From contig JAJPJD010000051.1 in the NCBI GenBank assembly GCA_021324355.1, positions 16,606-80,605 of the forward strand: DNA of 64,000 bases, written 5' to 3'. The first letter of the stretch is position 1; each line of letters begins with the position of its first letter. The position numbers and the translations under genes are program-made. The DNA is from Actinomycetota bacterium (GTDB lineage Bacteria > Actinomycetota > Acidimicrobiia > Acidimicrobiales > RAAP-2). This document shows, piece after piece, positions 1 through 8,768 of this stretch. Under the pieces are notes generated by a model. That model worked only from the letters and a program-made list of their open reading frames with translations, was not told the DNA's origin and ran no database searches.

Positions 1-1
1 C

Positions 2-328
2 GTGCTGGCCCGGGCAGCTGACGCCGGGCTGGTGGTCAAGTCAGGTCTTATGGTCGGGCTTGGCGAACGGGAGGAGGAGGTGGTGGCCACGCTGGCCGAC
101 CTCGCCGGGGTCGGGGTCCGCATCGCCACGGTGGGCCAGTACCTCCGGCCGAGCCGAGCCCACCTCCCGGTGGCCCGGTGGTGGACGCCCGAGGAGTTCG
201 AGCGCTTGCGCCGGGCCGGGCTGGACCTGGGGCTGGTCCATGTGGAGGCGTCACCGCTGACCCGCTCCTCGTACCACGCCCGGGCTGCGGCCGAGGCGAC
301 CGCCGCCCCGACCCGAAGGTCAGGCTGA
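2..328 (+). CDS. lipA: Lipoyl synthase, C-terminal part (5' end outside window)
   Basis: Radical-SAM enzyme that inserts two sulfurs into octanoyl groups on lipoyl domains of 2-oxoacid dehydrogenases and GcvH in the cytosol. About 108 residues are visible. They match the C-terminal third of LipA: a [10 protein letters not shown] strand, the TVGQYLRPS motif, HLPV, and a terminal [12 protein letters not shown] block in which the RSSYHA serine is the known Fe–S ligand position of the auxiliary cluster. The radical-SAM CxxxCxxC would lie upstream of base 1 and cannot be checked. The gene ends in a short Ala/Arg-rich tail. A convergent DUF2510 gene follows 17 nt later. Confidence 0.9.
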   Translation: MLARAADAGLVVKSGLMVGLGEREEEVVATLADLAGVGVRIATVGQYLRPSRAHLPVARWWTPEEFERLRRAGLDLGLVHVEASPLTRSSYHARAAAEATAAPTRRSG

Positions 329-345
329 GACCGGGGCCGCCCAGT

Positions 346-780
346 TCAGCTGCGGGTGGCCACGTGCTGGGTCCAGCTGGTGCCGTCCCAATAGCGCAGC
401 GTGTCCGGCGCACCGCTCGGATCAGGCAGCCACCCAGCCGGGGTTCCCGGGGGCGGCGCTTGGGGGACCGGCGGTGGGGGCGGGGCCGGGGCGGCAACCG
501 GCGGGCTGGCAACCGGCGGTCCAGCAGTTGCCAGCCCGCCGAAGCCGGCGAACGGGTCATTCGGCTGGCTGCCGGCACCTCCGCCTGCCGGGACCTGCAT
601 GGTCCCCAGGTCGCTGTAGTAGGAGGCGGCCGAAGCCGGAGCGGCCGCGTGGCTGCCGCCCTTGGCCGGCCGGCTCTGCCGGCGGTACAGGACGAGGACG
701 GTCGCCAGCAGGATGATGACGATCGCCAGAATCACCACCTCGATCATCTTGGTGGAGCTGGAGAGAGCGGCCAGCGTCAC
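346..780 (-). CDS. DUF2510 domain membrane protein
   Basis: Small protein of about 144 residues. It has one N-terminal membrane segment (MIEVVILAIVIILLATVLVLY-like stretch, roughly residues 12–32), a long Ala/Pro/Gly-rich low-complexity linker, and a C-terminal DUF2510 motif (GWLPDPSG, LRYWDGTSWTQHV) common in actinobacterial membrane proteins. Function unknown; the topology suggests a cytosolic C-terminal domain on a flexible stalk, or the reverse. The GTG start at 780 is preferred because a GGGGG tract sits just upstream. The internal ATG at 747 lacks a ribosome binding site and would trim 11 residues. The reading frame stays open much further upstream, but that extension covers the divergent ferritin-like gene and is rejected. 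Confidence 0.7.
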   Translation of the reverse strand: MTLAALSSSTKMIEVVILAIVIILLATVLVLYRRQSRPAKGGSHAAAPASAASYYSDLGTMQVPAGGGAGSQPNDPFAGFGGLATAGPPVASPPVAAPAPPPPPVPQAPPPGTPAGWLPDPSGAPDTLRYWDGTSWTQHVATRS

Positions 781-987
781 GGCTCTACCCCCAGGGTCGT
801 TGCCCGGTGTCTTCCCACTCCCGAACGGTAGCCCCGGGGCGTCCGCGGATCGGGGATATCCGCTGGCCAGGGCGACTCCCGGCTCCCGACCTCCGGTTGT
901 GGCCCCGACCGGGGCGGTAAGGTGGGGACGGGCGCACGGCCATGCACTCGGGCGGCCGTGGGTGCCGGTGTGAGAGGGGGTTGTGCG

Positions 988-1818
988 GTGAAGCGGTTCC
1001 TTCCGGTCGATCAGGTGGCGCGGGACTCGAGGTTTCGCTGGGTCCGGGATTCCGAGCGGGCCCAGGACCCGAGGGAGAGCGACGTCCTCGGCAACGGGAA
1101 CTACCAGCGGGCCGGCCGCTTCTCGCCTGCCTCGGAGGAGGCACCTGAGCGGACCCGCCGCCTCATGCACGGGATCTTCATGGGCGAGGTCCAGGCCCTG
1201 GAGGGTGCCGGGCGCACCTGCTTTGACTTCGACACCGGCGACGGCGCCGACCAGGCGCCCTACGCACTGAAGCTGGACATGGCCCGGCAGTGCTGGGACG
1301 AGTCCCGCCACGTCGAGATCTCGGTGAAGTTGGCCGCCTGGATGGGCACCGAGATCGGAGAGTTCGGCGAGGGGCGTGGCCTCTACGAGGCCGCCTGCAA
1401 CCGCGACCCGGCACTCCGCCTGACCGCGGTCAACCGAGGGATCGAGGGTCTGGCCATCGATGTCTTTGCGACCATGCGCAAGTTCGGCATCGAGGCTGGG
1501 GACCCGGTGCTCACCTTCTGCGAGGACTGGATGCTGGCCGACGAGGTCACCCACGTGAAGATGGGCTCCGACTGGCTCCGGCGGCTGACGGCCGACGACC
1601 CCGAGCGGCGGGAGCGGGCGCTTGAGTTCCAGCGGTTGGTCGACAAGATCTTCTCCCGGGCCGGTCGGGGCGACAGCGCCGAGGATGCCCGGCAGTACCG
1701 ACGGCTGGCCGGGTTCACCGACGAGGACATCGACGAGGCCCACCAGGACCTCTCGCCTGAGGAAGAGCGTGCCTTCCGGCGGAAGATGACCGCCGACGCC
1801 CGCGCCGTGCCCGCCTAG
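988..1818 (+). CDS. Ferritin-like (DUF455-like) di-iron protein
   Basis: 276-residue predicted soluble helical protein. Two putative metal-binding helix pairs are visible: GEVQALEGAG followed by WDESRHVEISVKL, and RGIEGLAIDVF followed by LADEVTHVKMG. These reproduce the E…ExxH/DExxH spacing of ferritin-like four-helix bundles, closest in feel to the DUF455 group. Substrate unknown; an oxidative or hydroxylase role is possible but not shown. The GTG start at 988 follows GAGAGGGGG by 7 nt. An upstream in-frame start at 922 would add 22 residues of poor composition. A TAAGGT −10-like hexamer lies at 918–923, and a GCGGAT/ATCCGC inverted repeat lies at 845–863 in the divergent spacer shared with the DUF2510 gene. 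Confidence 0.65.
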   Translation: MKRFLPVDQVARDSRFRWVRDSERAQDPRESDVLGNGNYQRAGRFSPASEEAPERTRRLMHGIFMGEVQALEGAGRTCFDFDTGDGADQAPYALKLDMARQCWDESRHVEISVKLAAWMGTEIGEFGEGRGLYEAACNRDPALRLTAVNRGIEGLAIDVFATMRKFGIEAGDPVLTFCEDWMLADEVTHVKMGSDWLRRLTADDPERRERALEFQRLVDKIFSRAGRGDSAEDARQYRRLAGFTDEDIDEAHQDLSPEEERAFRRKMTADARAVPA

Positions 1819-2147
1819 GCAGCGCCCGCGGCCGAGCAGGGGACCGGGGGCTCGCGTTCTAGGTCCCCGGACGAGGGACGTGCCGATGCGCAGAAGACTC
1901 GTGGTATCGCTCGGTTTCGCTTGATCAGCGAGAACCCGACGGCGGTGCTCTCGCCAGCTGGTACGGGTTCCCCGTGGGGGAGCCGCAGTGGCTCTGTCGG
2001 ATGACGTCCTCGGCGAGCCGTCACCTCGATGCCTCGCCCGAGCGCGCTGGTCGCGGGAGCCCGCCTCACCGTCGAGGTCTGAGGTCTGGGTCTCAGTGGG
2101 TCTCAGCGCTCCAGCCGACCGGCGCTCACCGCCCCAGCCACGACGCG
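1819..2147. other. Intergenic spacer between convergent genes
   Basis: 329 nt between the ferritin-like gene and metH, which converge. No plausible gene was found. An imperfect 8-bp hairpin (GGTTCCCC/GGGGAGCC, loop GTG) at 1966–1984 may act as a bidirectional terminator, but it has no T-tract. Confidence 0.5.
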
Positions 2148-5100
2148 CTAGACGACGAAGTACTTGGCGTCGGGGTGCGAGCACACGATGGCGTTGGTGG
2201 TCTGTTCGGGCTCGAGTTGAAAGTTCTCGGTCACGCTCACCCCGATCCGGCCGCCATCGAGCAGCTCAACCACCTTGGCGTTGTCCGAGAGGTCCGGGCA
2301 CGCCGGGTACCCCCATGAGTACCGGCCGCCCCGGTACTGCTGGCGGAACAGCCCGATCAGGGTGGGGCCGTCCTCGTGGGCGAAGCCGAGCTCCTCGCGG
2401 ATCCGGCGGTGCCAGTACTCGGCCAGCGCCTCGGTCATCTCCACCCCCAGGCCGTGGAGGAACAGGTAGTCCTGGTAGCGGTTGGCCTTGAACAGTCGGG
2501 CCGTCTCTTCCGAGACCGCTCGGCCCATGGTGACCAGCTGGAAGCTGGCCCAGTCGGGCTCCCCCGAGGCGATCGGACGGAAGAAGTCGGCGATGCACAG
2601 CCACGGCTCCTTGGTCTGGCGGGGGAAGTGGAACCGGGTGAGCTCCTCGTCCCGCCGCTCGTCGGAGAAGATCACCAGATCGTCCCCGTCGGCGTTGGCC
2701 GGGAAGTGCCCCCAGATCACCTGAGGAACGAGCAGCCCGGCCTGCTTGGCCCGAGCCAGCTGATCCCGGAGCACGGCCGAAACCCGCTCCTTGAACTCGG
2801 CGTCGGTCTCATTGCGGGACTTGTCTGGGCGGAACCCCCACTGGTTCCGGAAGAGCGAGGTCAGGTTGAGGTACTCGGCGATCTCGTCAATTGGGATCCC
2901 CTTCGCTACTCGGGTGCCGATGAACGGTGGGGGGAAGGTCGGGTTGTCGGTGGCCACCGCAGGCGAGCGCGCTGGCGCGTCCAGCGGCTTGGGCTTTGCG
3001 GTGAGCCCGGAGCGGGCCGGGACTCGCCGCTCGGAGACCACTCGCCCGAAGTCGGGGTCGTCAGTGCCGGCCTTGATCTCCATCAGCCGGTCCATCGTGC
3101 GCAGGCCTTCGAAGGCGTCGCGTCCGTAGAAGACACGACCGTTGTAGACGGTGCGCAGGTCGCGCTCGACGTAGGTGCGGGTGAGCGCGGCACCGCCGAG
3201 GAGGATCGGGATGTGGGACAGGTTGCGCCGGTTGAGCTCCTCGAGGTTCTCCCGCATGACGAGCGTGGACTTGACCAGAAGCCCGCTCATGCCGATGGCG
3301 TCAGCACCGCGCTCTTCGGCGGCCGCGATCATCTCGCCGATGCCGACCTTGATCCCGAGGTTGATCACGTCGTACCCGTTGTTGGTGAGGATGATGTCGA
3401 CCAGGTTCTTGCCGATGTCGTGCACGTCGCCCTTCACGGTGGCGAGAACGATGGTGCCCTTTCCGCCCTGGTCGGTCTTCTCCATGTGTGGCTCGAGGTA
3501 GGCCACGGCGGCCTTCATGGTCTCGGCCGAGGACAGGACGAACGGCAGCTGCATCTCGCCCGAAGCGAAGAGGTCCCCGACCGTGCGCATCCCGGCCAAG
3601 AGGAAGTCGTTGATGATCTCGAGCGCCGTGAACCCCCGTTCGAGCGCCTCGTCCAGGTCGGCTTCCAGGCCGTTGCGGTTCCCATCGACGATCCGCTGCT
3701 CGAGCCGCCGCTCCACCGGCCAGTCCCGGTGCTCGTCGGGCGGCCCGGCGGCGACCGAGGCACCCTCGAACATCGACAGGAGCTCCTGGAGGGGGTCGTA
3801 CCCGGGGCGGCGGCGGTCGTAGATGAGGTCCAGGCACACCTCCCGAGCTCGCTCGTCGATCCGGGCCAGCGGAAGGATCTTCGACGCGTGCACGATGGCG
3901 GCGTCGAGTCCGGCCTCGACGCACTCGTGCAGGAACACCGAGTTGAGGACCTGGCGAGCGGCGGGGTTGAGCCCGAAGGAGACGTTGGACAACCCGATGA
4001 TGGTCGAGCAGCGGGGGAGCTCGGCCTTGATCTGCCGGATCCCTTCGATCGTCTCGATGCCGTCCCGCCGGCTCTCCTCCATCCCAGTGGACAACGGGAG
4101 CGCGAGAGGGTCGAAGAACAGGTCCTCGGGCGCGAGCCCGTAACGCTCGGTCGCGATGGCCGCGATCTGCTTGGCTGCCCGCAGTTTCCACGCCGCGGTC
4201 CGAGCCTGGCCCTCGGCGTCGATGCAGGTGCACACGACTGCGGCGCCATAGGTGCGGGCGAGGCGCAGGAAGGTGTCCAGCCGGGTGCCGGGCCCGTCCC
4301 CGTCCTCCAGGTTGACCGAGTTGAGCACCGGCCGGCCGCCGAGCCATCGCAGCGCGGTCTCGGCCACCGCGCCTTCGGTGGTGTCGACCATGATCGGCAC
4401 GCTGGATTGGGTGGCCAGCCGGCTGGCGAGGGCCTCCATGTCAGCCACTCCGTCGGCCCCGGTGTAGTCGACGCACACGTCGATGAGGTGGGAGCCCTCC
4501 TTCACCTGGTCGCGGGCGATGGCGACGCAGGTGTCCCAGTCGCCCGAAAGCATGGCCTCCCGGAATTGGCGGGACCCGTTCGCGTTCGCCCGTTCGCCAA
4601 CGACGAGGAAGGAGGTCTCCTGGCGAAACGGGGTGGCCGAGTAGATGGAGGCGGCCGCCGGCTCAGGATCAGGCCGGCGGGGGGCCGGTGTCGCCTTGGC
4701 GCAGCGCTCCACCACCGCGGCCAGATGGGCTGGCGTGGTTCCGCAGCACCCGCCTACCGCGCTCACGCCGAGCTCGGTGATGAAGCGGTAGTGGTGCTCG
4801 GCCAGCTGGTCCGGCTGGAGGTCGTAGTGCATCGCGCCATCGACCACGCTCGGCAGCCCGGCATTGGGCTGACAGGCGATCGGGACGGTCGCGTTCGCCG
4901 ACAGGTGCCGCAGCGCCTCGCCCATCTCGGCCGGTCCGGTGGCGCAGTTGAGCCCGACCACGTCGACCTGCATCGCCTCGAGGGTGGTCAGGGCGGCGGC
5001 GATCTCGGTGCCAGGGAGCATCCGGCCGGTCAGTTCGATGGTCACCTGGACCTGGATCGGGACCTGGAGGCCCAGGGAGGCCATGGCCGCCCGGGCCCCG

Positions 5101-5657
5101 TTGATCGCTGCCTTGGCGCCGAGCAGGTCGTAGACCGTCTCGACCAGGAGCAGGTCCACTCCGCCCGCCAGCAGCCCCCGGGCCTGCTCTTCGTAGGCAT
5201 CGCGGAGCTCGGCGTAGGAGATCTGCCCCAGGGTGGCGAACTTGGTCCCCGGGCCCATGCTCCCGGCAACCCAGATTGGCCGGTCCGGGGCCCGGTACTC
5301 GTCGGCGACCCTGCGGGCCAGCTCGGCGGCGGCGCGGTTGATCTCGGTTGCCCGCTCGGCGACGCCGTACTCGGCCAGGACGACGGAGAAGGCGCCGAAG
5401 GTGTTGGTCTCGATCGCATCCACCCCGACGTCGAGGAAGGAGCGGTGGAGCTGCTCGACCAGGGAGGGGGCCGAGAGGTTGAGGATCTCGTAGCACCCCT
5501 CGAGCTGGTGGCCGCCGAATGCGTCGGCGCCCAGGCCGAGGGCCTGGAAGCTGGTCCCGGCGGCACCGTCGAAGACCACCACCCGCTCGCGTAGCGCCTG
5601 CAGATAGCTCGAGCGGGCCGGATCGAGGCGTCCGAGCAGCGGGCTGGGCTCCGTCAT
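2148..5657 (-). CDS. metH: Cobalamin-dependent methionine synthase
   Basis: Transfers methyl from methyltetrahydrofolate to homocysteine via methylcobalamin. 1169 residues, full four-module layout. The homocysteine/zinc barrel spans about 20–320, with zinc Cys in NCATG (238) and GGCCGTTP (304–305). The pterin-binding barrel spans about 345–610. The B12 cap and Rossmann domain span about 650–890, with DVHDIGKN at 744–751 (His746 is the cobalt ligand position). The reactivation (AdoMet) domain spans about 930–1169, with YSWGYPACPD. The ATG at 5657 is 9 nt from a TAGCCT −10-like hexamer, so the message is probably leaderless. That leaves no room for a cobalamin riboswitch. Divergent from the cobalamin adenosyltransferase, which is a logical partner. 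Confidence 0.96.
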   Translation of the reverse strand: MTEPSPLLGRLDPARSSYLQALRERVVVFDGAAGTSFQALGLGADAFGGHQLEGCYEILNLSAPSLVEQLHRSFLDVGVDAIETNTFGAFSVVLAEYGVAERATEINRAAAELARRVADEYRAPDRPIWVAGSMGPGTKFATLGQISYAELRDAYEEQARGLLAGGVDLLLVETVYDLLGAKAAINGARAAMASLGLQVPIQVQVTIELTGRMLPGTEIAAALTTLEAMQVDVVGLNCATGPAEMGEALRHLSANATVPIACQPNAGLPSVVDGAMHYDLQPDQLAEHHYRFITELGVSAVGGCCGTTPAHLAAVVERCAKATPAPRRPDPEPAAASIYSATPFRQETSFLVVGERANANGSRQFREAMLSGDWDTCVAIARDQVKEGSHLIDVCVDYTGADGVADMEALASRLATQSSVPIMVDTTEGAVAETALRWLGGRPVLNSVNLEDGDGPGTRLDTFLRLARTYGAAVVCTCIDAEGQARTAAWKLRAAKQIAAIATERYGLAPEDLFFDPLALPLSTGMEESRRDGIETIEGIRQIKAELPRCSTIIGLSNVSFGLNPAARQVLNSVFLHECVEAGLDAAIVHASKILPLARIDERAREVCLDLIYDRRRPGYDPLQELLSMFEGASVAAGPPDEHRDWPVERRLEQRIVDGNRNGLEADLDEALERGFTALEIINDFLLAGMRTVGDLFASGEMQLPFVLSSAETMKAAVAYLEPHMEKTDQGGKGTIVLATVKGDVHDIGKNLVDIILTNNGYDVINLGIKVGIGEMIAAAEERGADAIGMSGLLVKSTLVMRENLEELNRRNLSHIPILLGGAALTRTYVERDLRTVYNGRVFYGRDAFEGLRTMDRLMEIKAGTDDPDFGRVVSERRVPARSGLTAKPKPLDAPARSPAVATDNPTFPPPFIGTRVAKGIPIDEIAEYLNLTSLFRNQWGFRPDKSRNETDAEFKERVSAVLRDQLARAKQAGLLVPQVIWGHFPANADGDDLVIFSDERRDEELTRFHFPRQTKEPWLCIADFFRPIASGEPDWASFQLVTMGRAVSEETARLFKANRYQDYLFLHGLGVEMTEALAEYWHRRIREELGFAHEDGPTLIGLFRQQYRGGRYSWGYPACPDLSDNAKVVELLDGGRIGVSVTENFQLEPEQTTNAIVCSHPDAKYFVV

Positions 5658-5666
5658 GAAGATCCC

Positions 5667-5690
5667 AGGCTAGTGGCCCCTCGATAGCAT
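5667..5690. promoter_or_regulatory. Divergent metH / adenosyltransferase −10 elements
   Basis: TAGCCT on the minus strand (5672→5667) lies 9 nt before the metH ATG. TAGCAT on the plus strand (5685–5690) lies 8 nt before the adenosyltransferase GTG. The 41-nt spacer therefore looks like two leaderless promoters back to back; no −35 consensus was recognised. Confidence 0.55.
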
Positions 5691-5698
5691 CAGCGCTG

Positions 5699-6250
5699 GT
5701 GCCCATCTACACACGCCGGGGGGACGACGGCACGACGGGGCTTTTGTTCGGCGGCCGCGTCGCCAAGACCTCGGCTCGGATCGAGATCAACGGGGCGGTC
5801 GACGAGGCGCAGGCGACGCTCGGACTCGCCAGGGCCGAGGCCGAGCCCGGATCGGAACTGGATGAGCTGCTGGTGGCGTTGGAGCGCGACCTGTACGTGC
5901 TCATGGCCGAGGTCGCGACCGCCGAGGAGAACCGCCACAAGCTGGTCCCGGGGACCTCGTTGGTGACCCAGGCCATGGTCGAGGAGCTCGAGCGCCGGAT
6001 CGACGAGCTCTCGGCCCGGACCGCGATGCCGACCGAGTTCATCATCCCCGGGTCCAACCGCCCCTCGGCTGCCCTGGACCTGGCCCGGACCGCCGTTCGG
6101 CGGGCCGAGCGGGCGGCGGTCGGATTGCCGGTCGCTGGGTCGCTGGTGACCACCTACCTCAACCGGCTTTCCGACCTGCTGTGGACCATGGCCCGCTGGC
6201 AGGAGGGCGACCAGCATCCGGCGGCCCGCGCCCCCAGTCGCGACCGATGA
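5699..6250 (+). CDS. PduO-type cob(I)alamin adenosyltransferase
   Basis: Makes adenosylcobalamin from cob(I)alamin and ATP. 183 residues. It begins with the diagnostic ATP-binding MPIYTRRGDDGTTGLL, continues with the VDEAQATLG helix, and ends with RRAERA…YLNRLSDLLW, all typical of the trimeric PduO/MMAB family. Its product is the cofactor of the methylmalonyl-CoA mutase encoded 6 kb downstream. The GTG start at 5699 is supported by the conserved N-terminus. The stop overlaps the next ATG (ATGA), implying translational coupling to pepA. Confidence 0.93.
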   Translation: MPIYTRRGDDGTTGLLFGGRVAKTSARIEINGAVDEAQATLGLARAEAEPGSELDELLVALERDLYVLMAEVATAEENRHKLVPGTSLVTQAMVEELERRIDELSARTAMPTEFIIPGSNRPSAALDLARTAVRRAERAAVGLPVAGSLVTTYLNRLSDLLWTMARWQEGDQHPAARAPSRDR

Positions 6251-7728
6251 CGCTCCAGGTCGAGGTGGTCGAGGCGGCCCAGGCGCCGGCGTCGGGCCCG
6301 GTCGGCGTGCTGGCGCTGGCGACCGACGGCGAGGGCCGTCCTCTCCTGCTCGGTGGCTCGGCTGCCGCCGAGCTCGGTGTGCCCCAGCAGCTCGACCCAG
6401 CCGAGTGCTCCCGGGAGGGCTTCGAGGCAAAACCGGGGCAGGTGCTGAAGGTCCCCGGGCAGTCGCAGCGGCCAGTGCTGGCCGTGGGCCTCGGTGCCGA
6501 GGCGGGCATGGAGCCCGACCGCTACCGCCGGGCCGCCGCTGCCTTCGTGCACGCCGCCGGGCGGGCCGACGAGGCGACGCTGCTGGTTCCGCCCGACGCC
6601 CCGGCGGCTGCCGTGGCCGAGGGGGCCATCCTGGCCGCCTACCGCTTCCACCCCTACCGCTCCAGCCCTCCGCCGGCCCCGCTCGAGCGCCTGGTCCTGG
6701 TGGCCGCCGAGCCGAGCACGGCTGAGGCAGTGCGCCAGGGCACCGGGGTCGGGATCGTCCGGGCGAACGCGACCAGCTTTGCGCGGGACCTGGTGAACAC
6801 CCCACCGAGCGACCTCAATCCGAGCGTGTTCGCCGAGCGGGTCGTCGAGCACCTCCGCGGGCGGCCGGGGACGACCGTGGAGGTGTGGGATGCCGAGCGG
6901 ATCGAGGCCGAGCGCCTGGGGGGTCTCCTCGGGGTGGCCCGCGGATCAAGCCAACCGCCCCGGGTGGTCTGGGCCCGCTACGAGCCCCCGGGCCCGACCC
7001 AGGGTCCGCACGTCGTGCTGGTCGGCAAGGGCATCACGTTTGACTCCGGGGGCCTGTCCCTCAAGACGGCCGAGGGAATGACGACGATGAAGACGGACAT
7101 GACCGGTGCCGCGGTGGTCATGGCCGCTCTGGGGGCCTGTGCCGAACTCTCGATCGGCGTGCGGGTGAGCGCGTTCGCGATGGTCACCGAGAACATGCCC
7201 GGCCCCGGCGCGCTCAAGCCCGGTGACGTCCTGCGGGCTCGCAACGGCAAGACCATCGAAGTGCTCAACACCGACGCCGAAGGGCGACTGGTCCTTGCCG
7301 ACGGCTTGTCGCTGGCGGTCGAGCAGGGCCCTGACGCCATCGTGGACGTGGCCACGCTGACCGGAGCCCAGGTGGTGGCGCTCGGTCGCTCGGTCGGCGC
7401 CCTGTTCGGCAACGACGACCAGCTGGTCGAGAAGCTCCGCAAGGCCGGCACCGAGGCCGGCGAGGCCCTGTGGCCGATGCCCATGCCCGAGGAGTACGCC
7501 ACCCACGTCGACTCGGACCTGGCCGACATGAAGAACGTGGGGCGCGCTGGTGAGGCCGGGGCGGTGATCGCAGCAATGATCCTGGCCCGGTTCGTCGGCG
7601 ACGTGCCGTGGGCGCATCTCGACATCGCCGGCCCGGCCCGAGCCCAGGACCCGACCGGGTACCTCACCCGGGGCGGGACCGGCTTCGGCGTACGGACGCT
7701 GGTCGGGTTCCTCCAGGAGCTGGGGTAG
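6247..7728 (+). CDS. pepA: Leucyl aminopeptidase (M17)
   Basis: Cytosolic two-metal aminopeptidase. 493 residues: a variable N-terminal domain (about 1–170) and the catalytic M17 domain. The catalytic domain carries VGKGITFDSGG (about 258–268, metal and lysine ligands), a second metal/arginine segment, and the family signature NTDAEGRL at 341–348. The ATG at 6247 overlaps the upstream stop as ATGA. A start 66 nt earlier, inside the adenosyltransferase gene, is unlikely. Convergent with the following gene, 3 nt apart. Confidence 0.94.
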   Translation: MTLQVEVVEAAQAPASGPVGVLALATDGEGRPLLLGGSAAAELGVPQQLDPAECSREGFEAKPGQVLKVPGQSQRPVLAVGLGAEAGMEPDRYRRAAAAFVHAAGRADEATLLVPPDAPAAAVAEGAILAAYRFHPYRSSPPPAPLERLVLVAAEPSTAEAVRQGTGVGIVRANATSFARDLVNTPPSDLNPSVFAERVVEHLRGRPGTTVEVWDAERIEAERLGGLLGVARGSSQPPRVVWARYEPPGPTQGPHVVLVGKGITFDSGGLSLKTAEGMTTMKTDMTGAAVVMAALGACAELSIGVRVSAFAMVTENMPGPGALKPGDVLRARNGKTIEVLNTDAEGRLVLADGLSLAVEQGPDAIVDVATLTGAQVVALGRSVGALFGNDDQLVEKLRKAGTEAGEALWPMPMPEEYATHVDSDLADMKNVGRAGEAGAVIAAMILARFVGDVPWAHLDIAGPARAQDPTGYLTRGGTGFGVRTLVGFLQELG

Positions 7729-7731
7729 GGG

Positions 7732-8391
7732 TCACACCGGCGCGTCCGTGCGCTCGAGCGTTTCACCCGCGACATCGGGCTCGGACCACGCCCAGCGCGC
7801 GGTGTCGTAGGCGATCGCCGGGTGTACCCCCCGTCGGAGCAGGTGCCGCTCGATGGCGGCCTGGTCCACACCGAGCTCACGCAGGTCGGTCGCGACCAGC
7901 CTCGCCTGACGACGTCGTCGAGCCGTGGGGTCCGAGCAGGCCAACGCCGCCACCCAGTCTCGGTGCTCGGCCTGCAACGCCGGCGGGAGCCGGAGCAGCT
8001 GGCGGCGCCATACCAGCGGGACCCGGGAGCGTACCGCCAGCAGCTCCGGCGAACGCCACCGAGCGAGGCCGAAGTGGCGGCAACGGACCACGCTGCGCCA
8101 CATCGGAGAGCGAACGGCATCGCTCCACTCGAGCCCCAGGCGCCGGGCGGCGTCTTGCAGGTCCAGTTGGGCCCCGGCTGGGTTGTCCTCCAGAAGATCG
8201 GCCAAGCGACGCAGGAGCCACGTCGCGGTCGGGCCAAGCACCGGCAGCCAGAACCGTTCGACGTAGCGCGAACGGGGATCGAAGCTCGCGAGCGGCGGGC
8301 AGAGGATCGGGTCGTCCCAGGGCTCGATCCCGATCACCCGTGCTGGCCGTACGAACGCAAGAGGTCCAGGCGCGTGCTGGTTCAGGGGCAC
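7732..8391 (-). CDS. Conserved hypothetical, Arg/Trp-rich
   Basis: About 219 residues from the GTG at 8391; an earlier in-frame start at 8511 would add 40 residues of basic low-complexity sequence. No recognised domain. The central part is rich in Leu, Arg and Trp (for example WRSVVRCRHFGL), suggesting a helical protein without membrane segments. A C-terminal helix set includes RHLLRRGVHP. Composition and codon use match the neighbours and the frame is long and clean, so I consider it real. It could be a lineage-specific regulator, but nothing shows this. Divergent from the SDR gene. Confidence 0.55.
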   Translation of the reverse strand: MPLNQHAPGPLAFVRPARVIGIEPWDDPILCPPLASFDPRSRYVERFWLPVLGPTATWLLRRLADLLEDNPAGAQLDLQDAARRLGLEWSDAVRSPMWRSVVRCRHFGLARWRSPELLAVRSRVPLVWRRQLLRLPPALQAEHRDWVAALACSDPTARRRRQARLVATDLRELGVDQAAIERHLLRRGVHPAIAYDTARWAWSEPDVAGETLERTDAPV

Positions 8392-8768
8392 GCCCCATGC
8401 TTCCGAGTCGTGCTTGCCGGGCACCTTGCGACGACCATCAGTTCTCCAGCGGCGGGTCCCGGGCTGCCGCCCGCGGCGGTGGCGTGACGGGCCGGCCTCA
8501 CCCAACGGCATCGGAGGGCGCCGTCAGCGGACGCTCTGGTCACTGCTGGGACGCCAGGCCCGTGCTGTCGCACGCTGTGGCGTTCCAACACCTTGCATCG
8601 CACGGGCGCCGATCCCGACCGGGTTAGATCCGACGCGCCCGTCTTGGCCCCCAGCCGTCGGCCGGCATGACCGGAACCCGCCCAGCCGAGTACCGTGCTC
8701 GGCGGCGGTCCGGACAGGTCTGGCCAAGCGAGCGGCGCCGGGCGTCCGCAGTGCAGAACGGAGGGACC
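8392..8768. other. Divergent intergenic region with possible operator
   Basis: 377 nt between the hypothetical gene and the SDR gene. A TACCGT −10-like hexamer (8691–8696) sits inside the loop of an inverted repeat, GCCGAG (8685–8690) / CTCGGC (8698–8703). That arrangement would suit a repressor, such as a TetR protein, acting on the SDR promoter. No gene seen. Confidence 0.4.

Noticed and set aside
1819..2147. Possible tRNA or small RNA in the metH 3' spacer
   Set aside because: No cloverleaf, no TTCGA/anticodon arrangement; only one short hairpin.
346..2184. 612-codon version of the DUF2510 protein
   Set aside because: The extra N-terminal part is antisense to the ferritin-like gene and non-protein-like; the GTG at 780 with an upstream G-rich site is adequate.
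2376..5594. 1072-codon open frame on the plus strand
   Set aside because: Exactly antisense to metH, with Arg/Gly/Val-rich composition and no domain; an artefact of high GC at third codon positions.
5658..5698. Cobalamin riboswitch expected before metH
   Set aside because: Only 41 nt lie between metH and the divergent gene, too short for the roughly 200-nt element; both promoters look leaderless.
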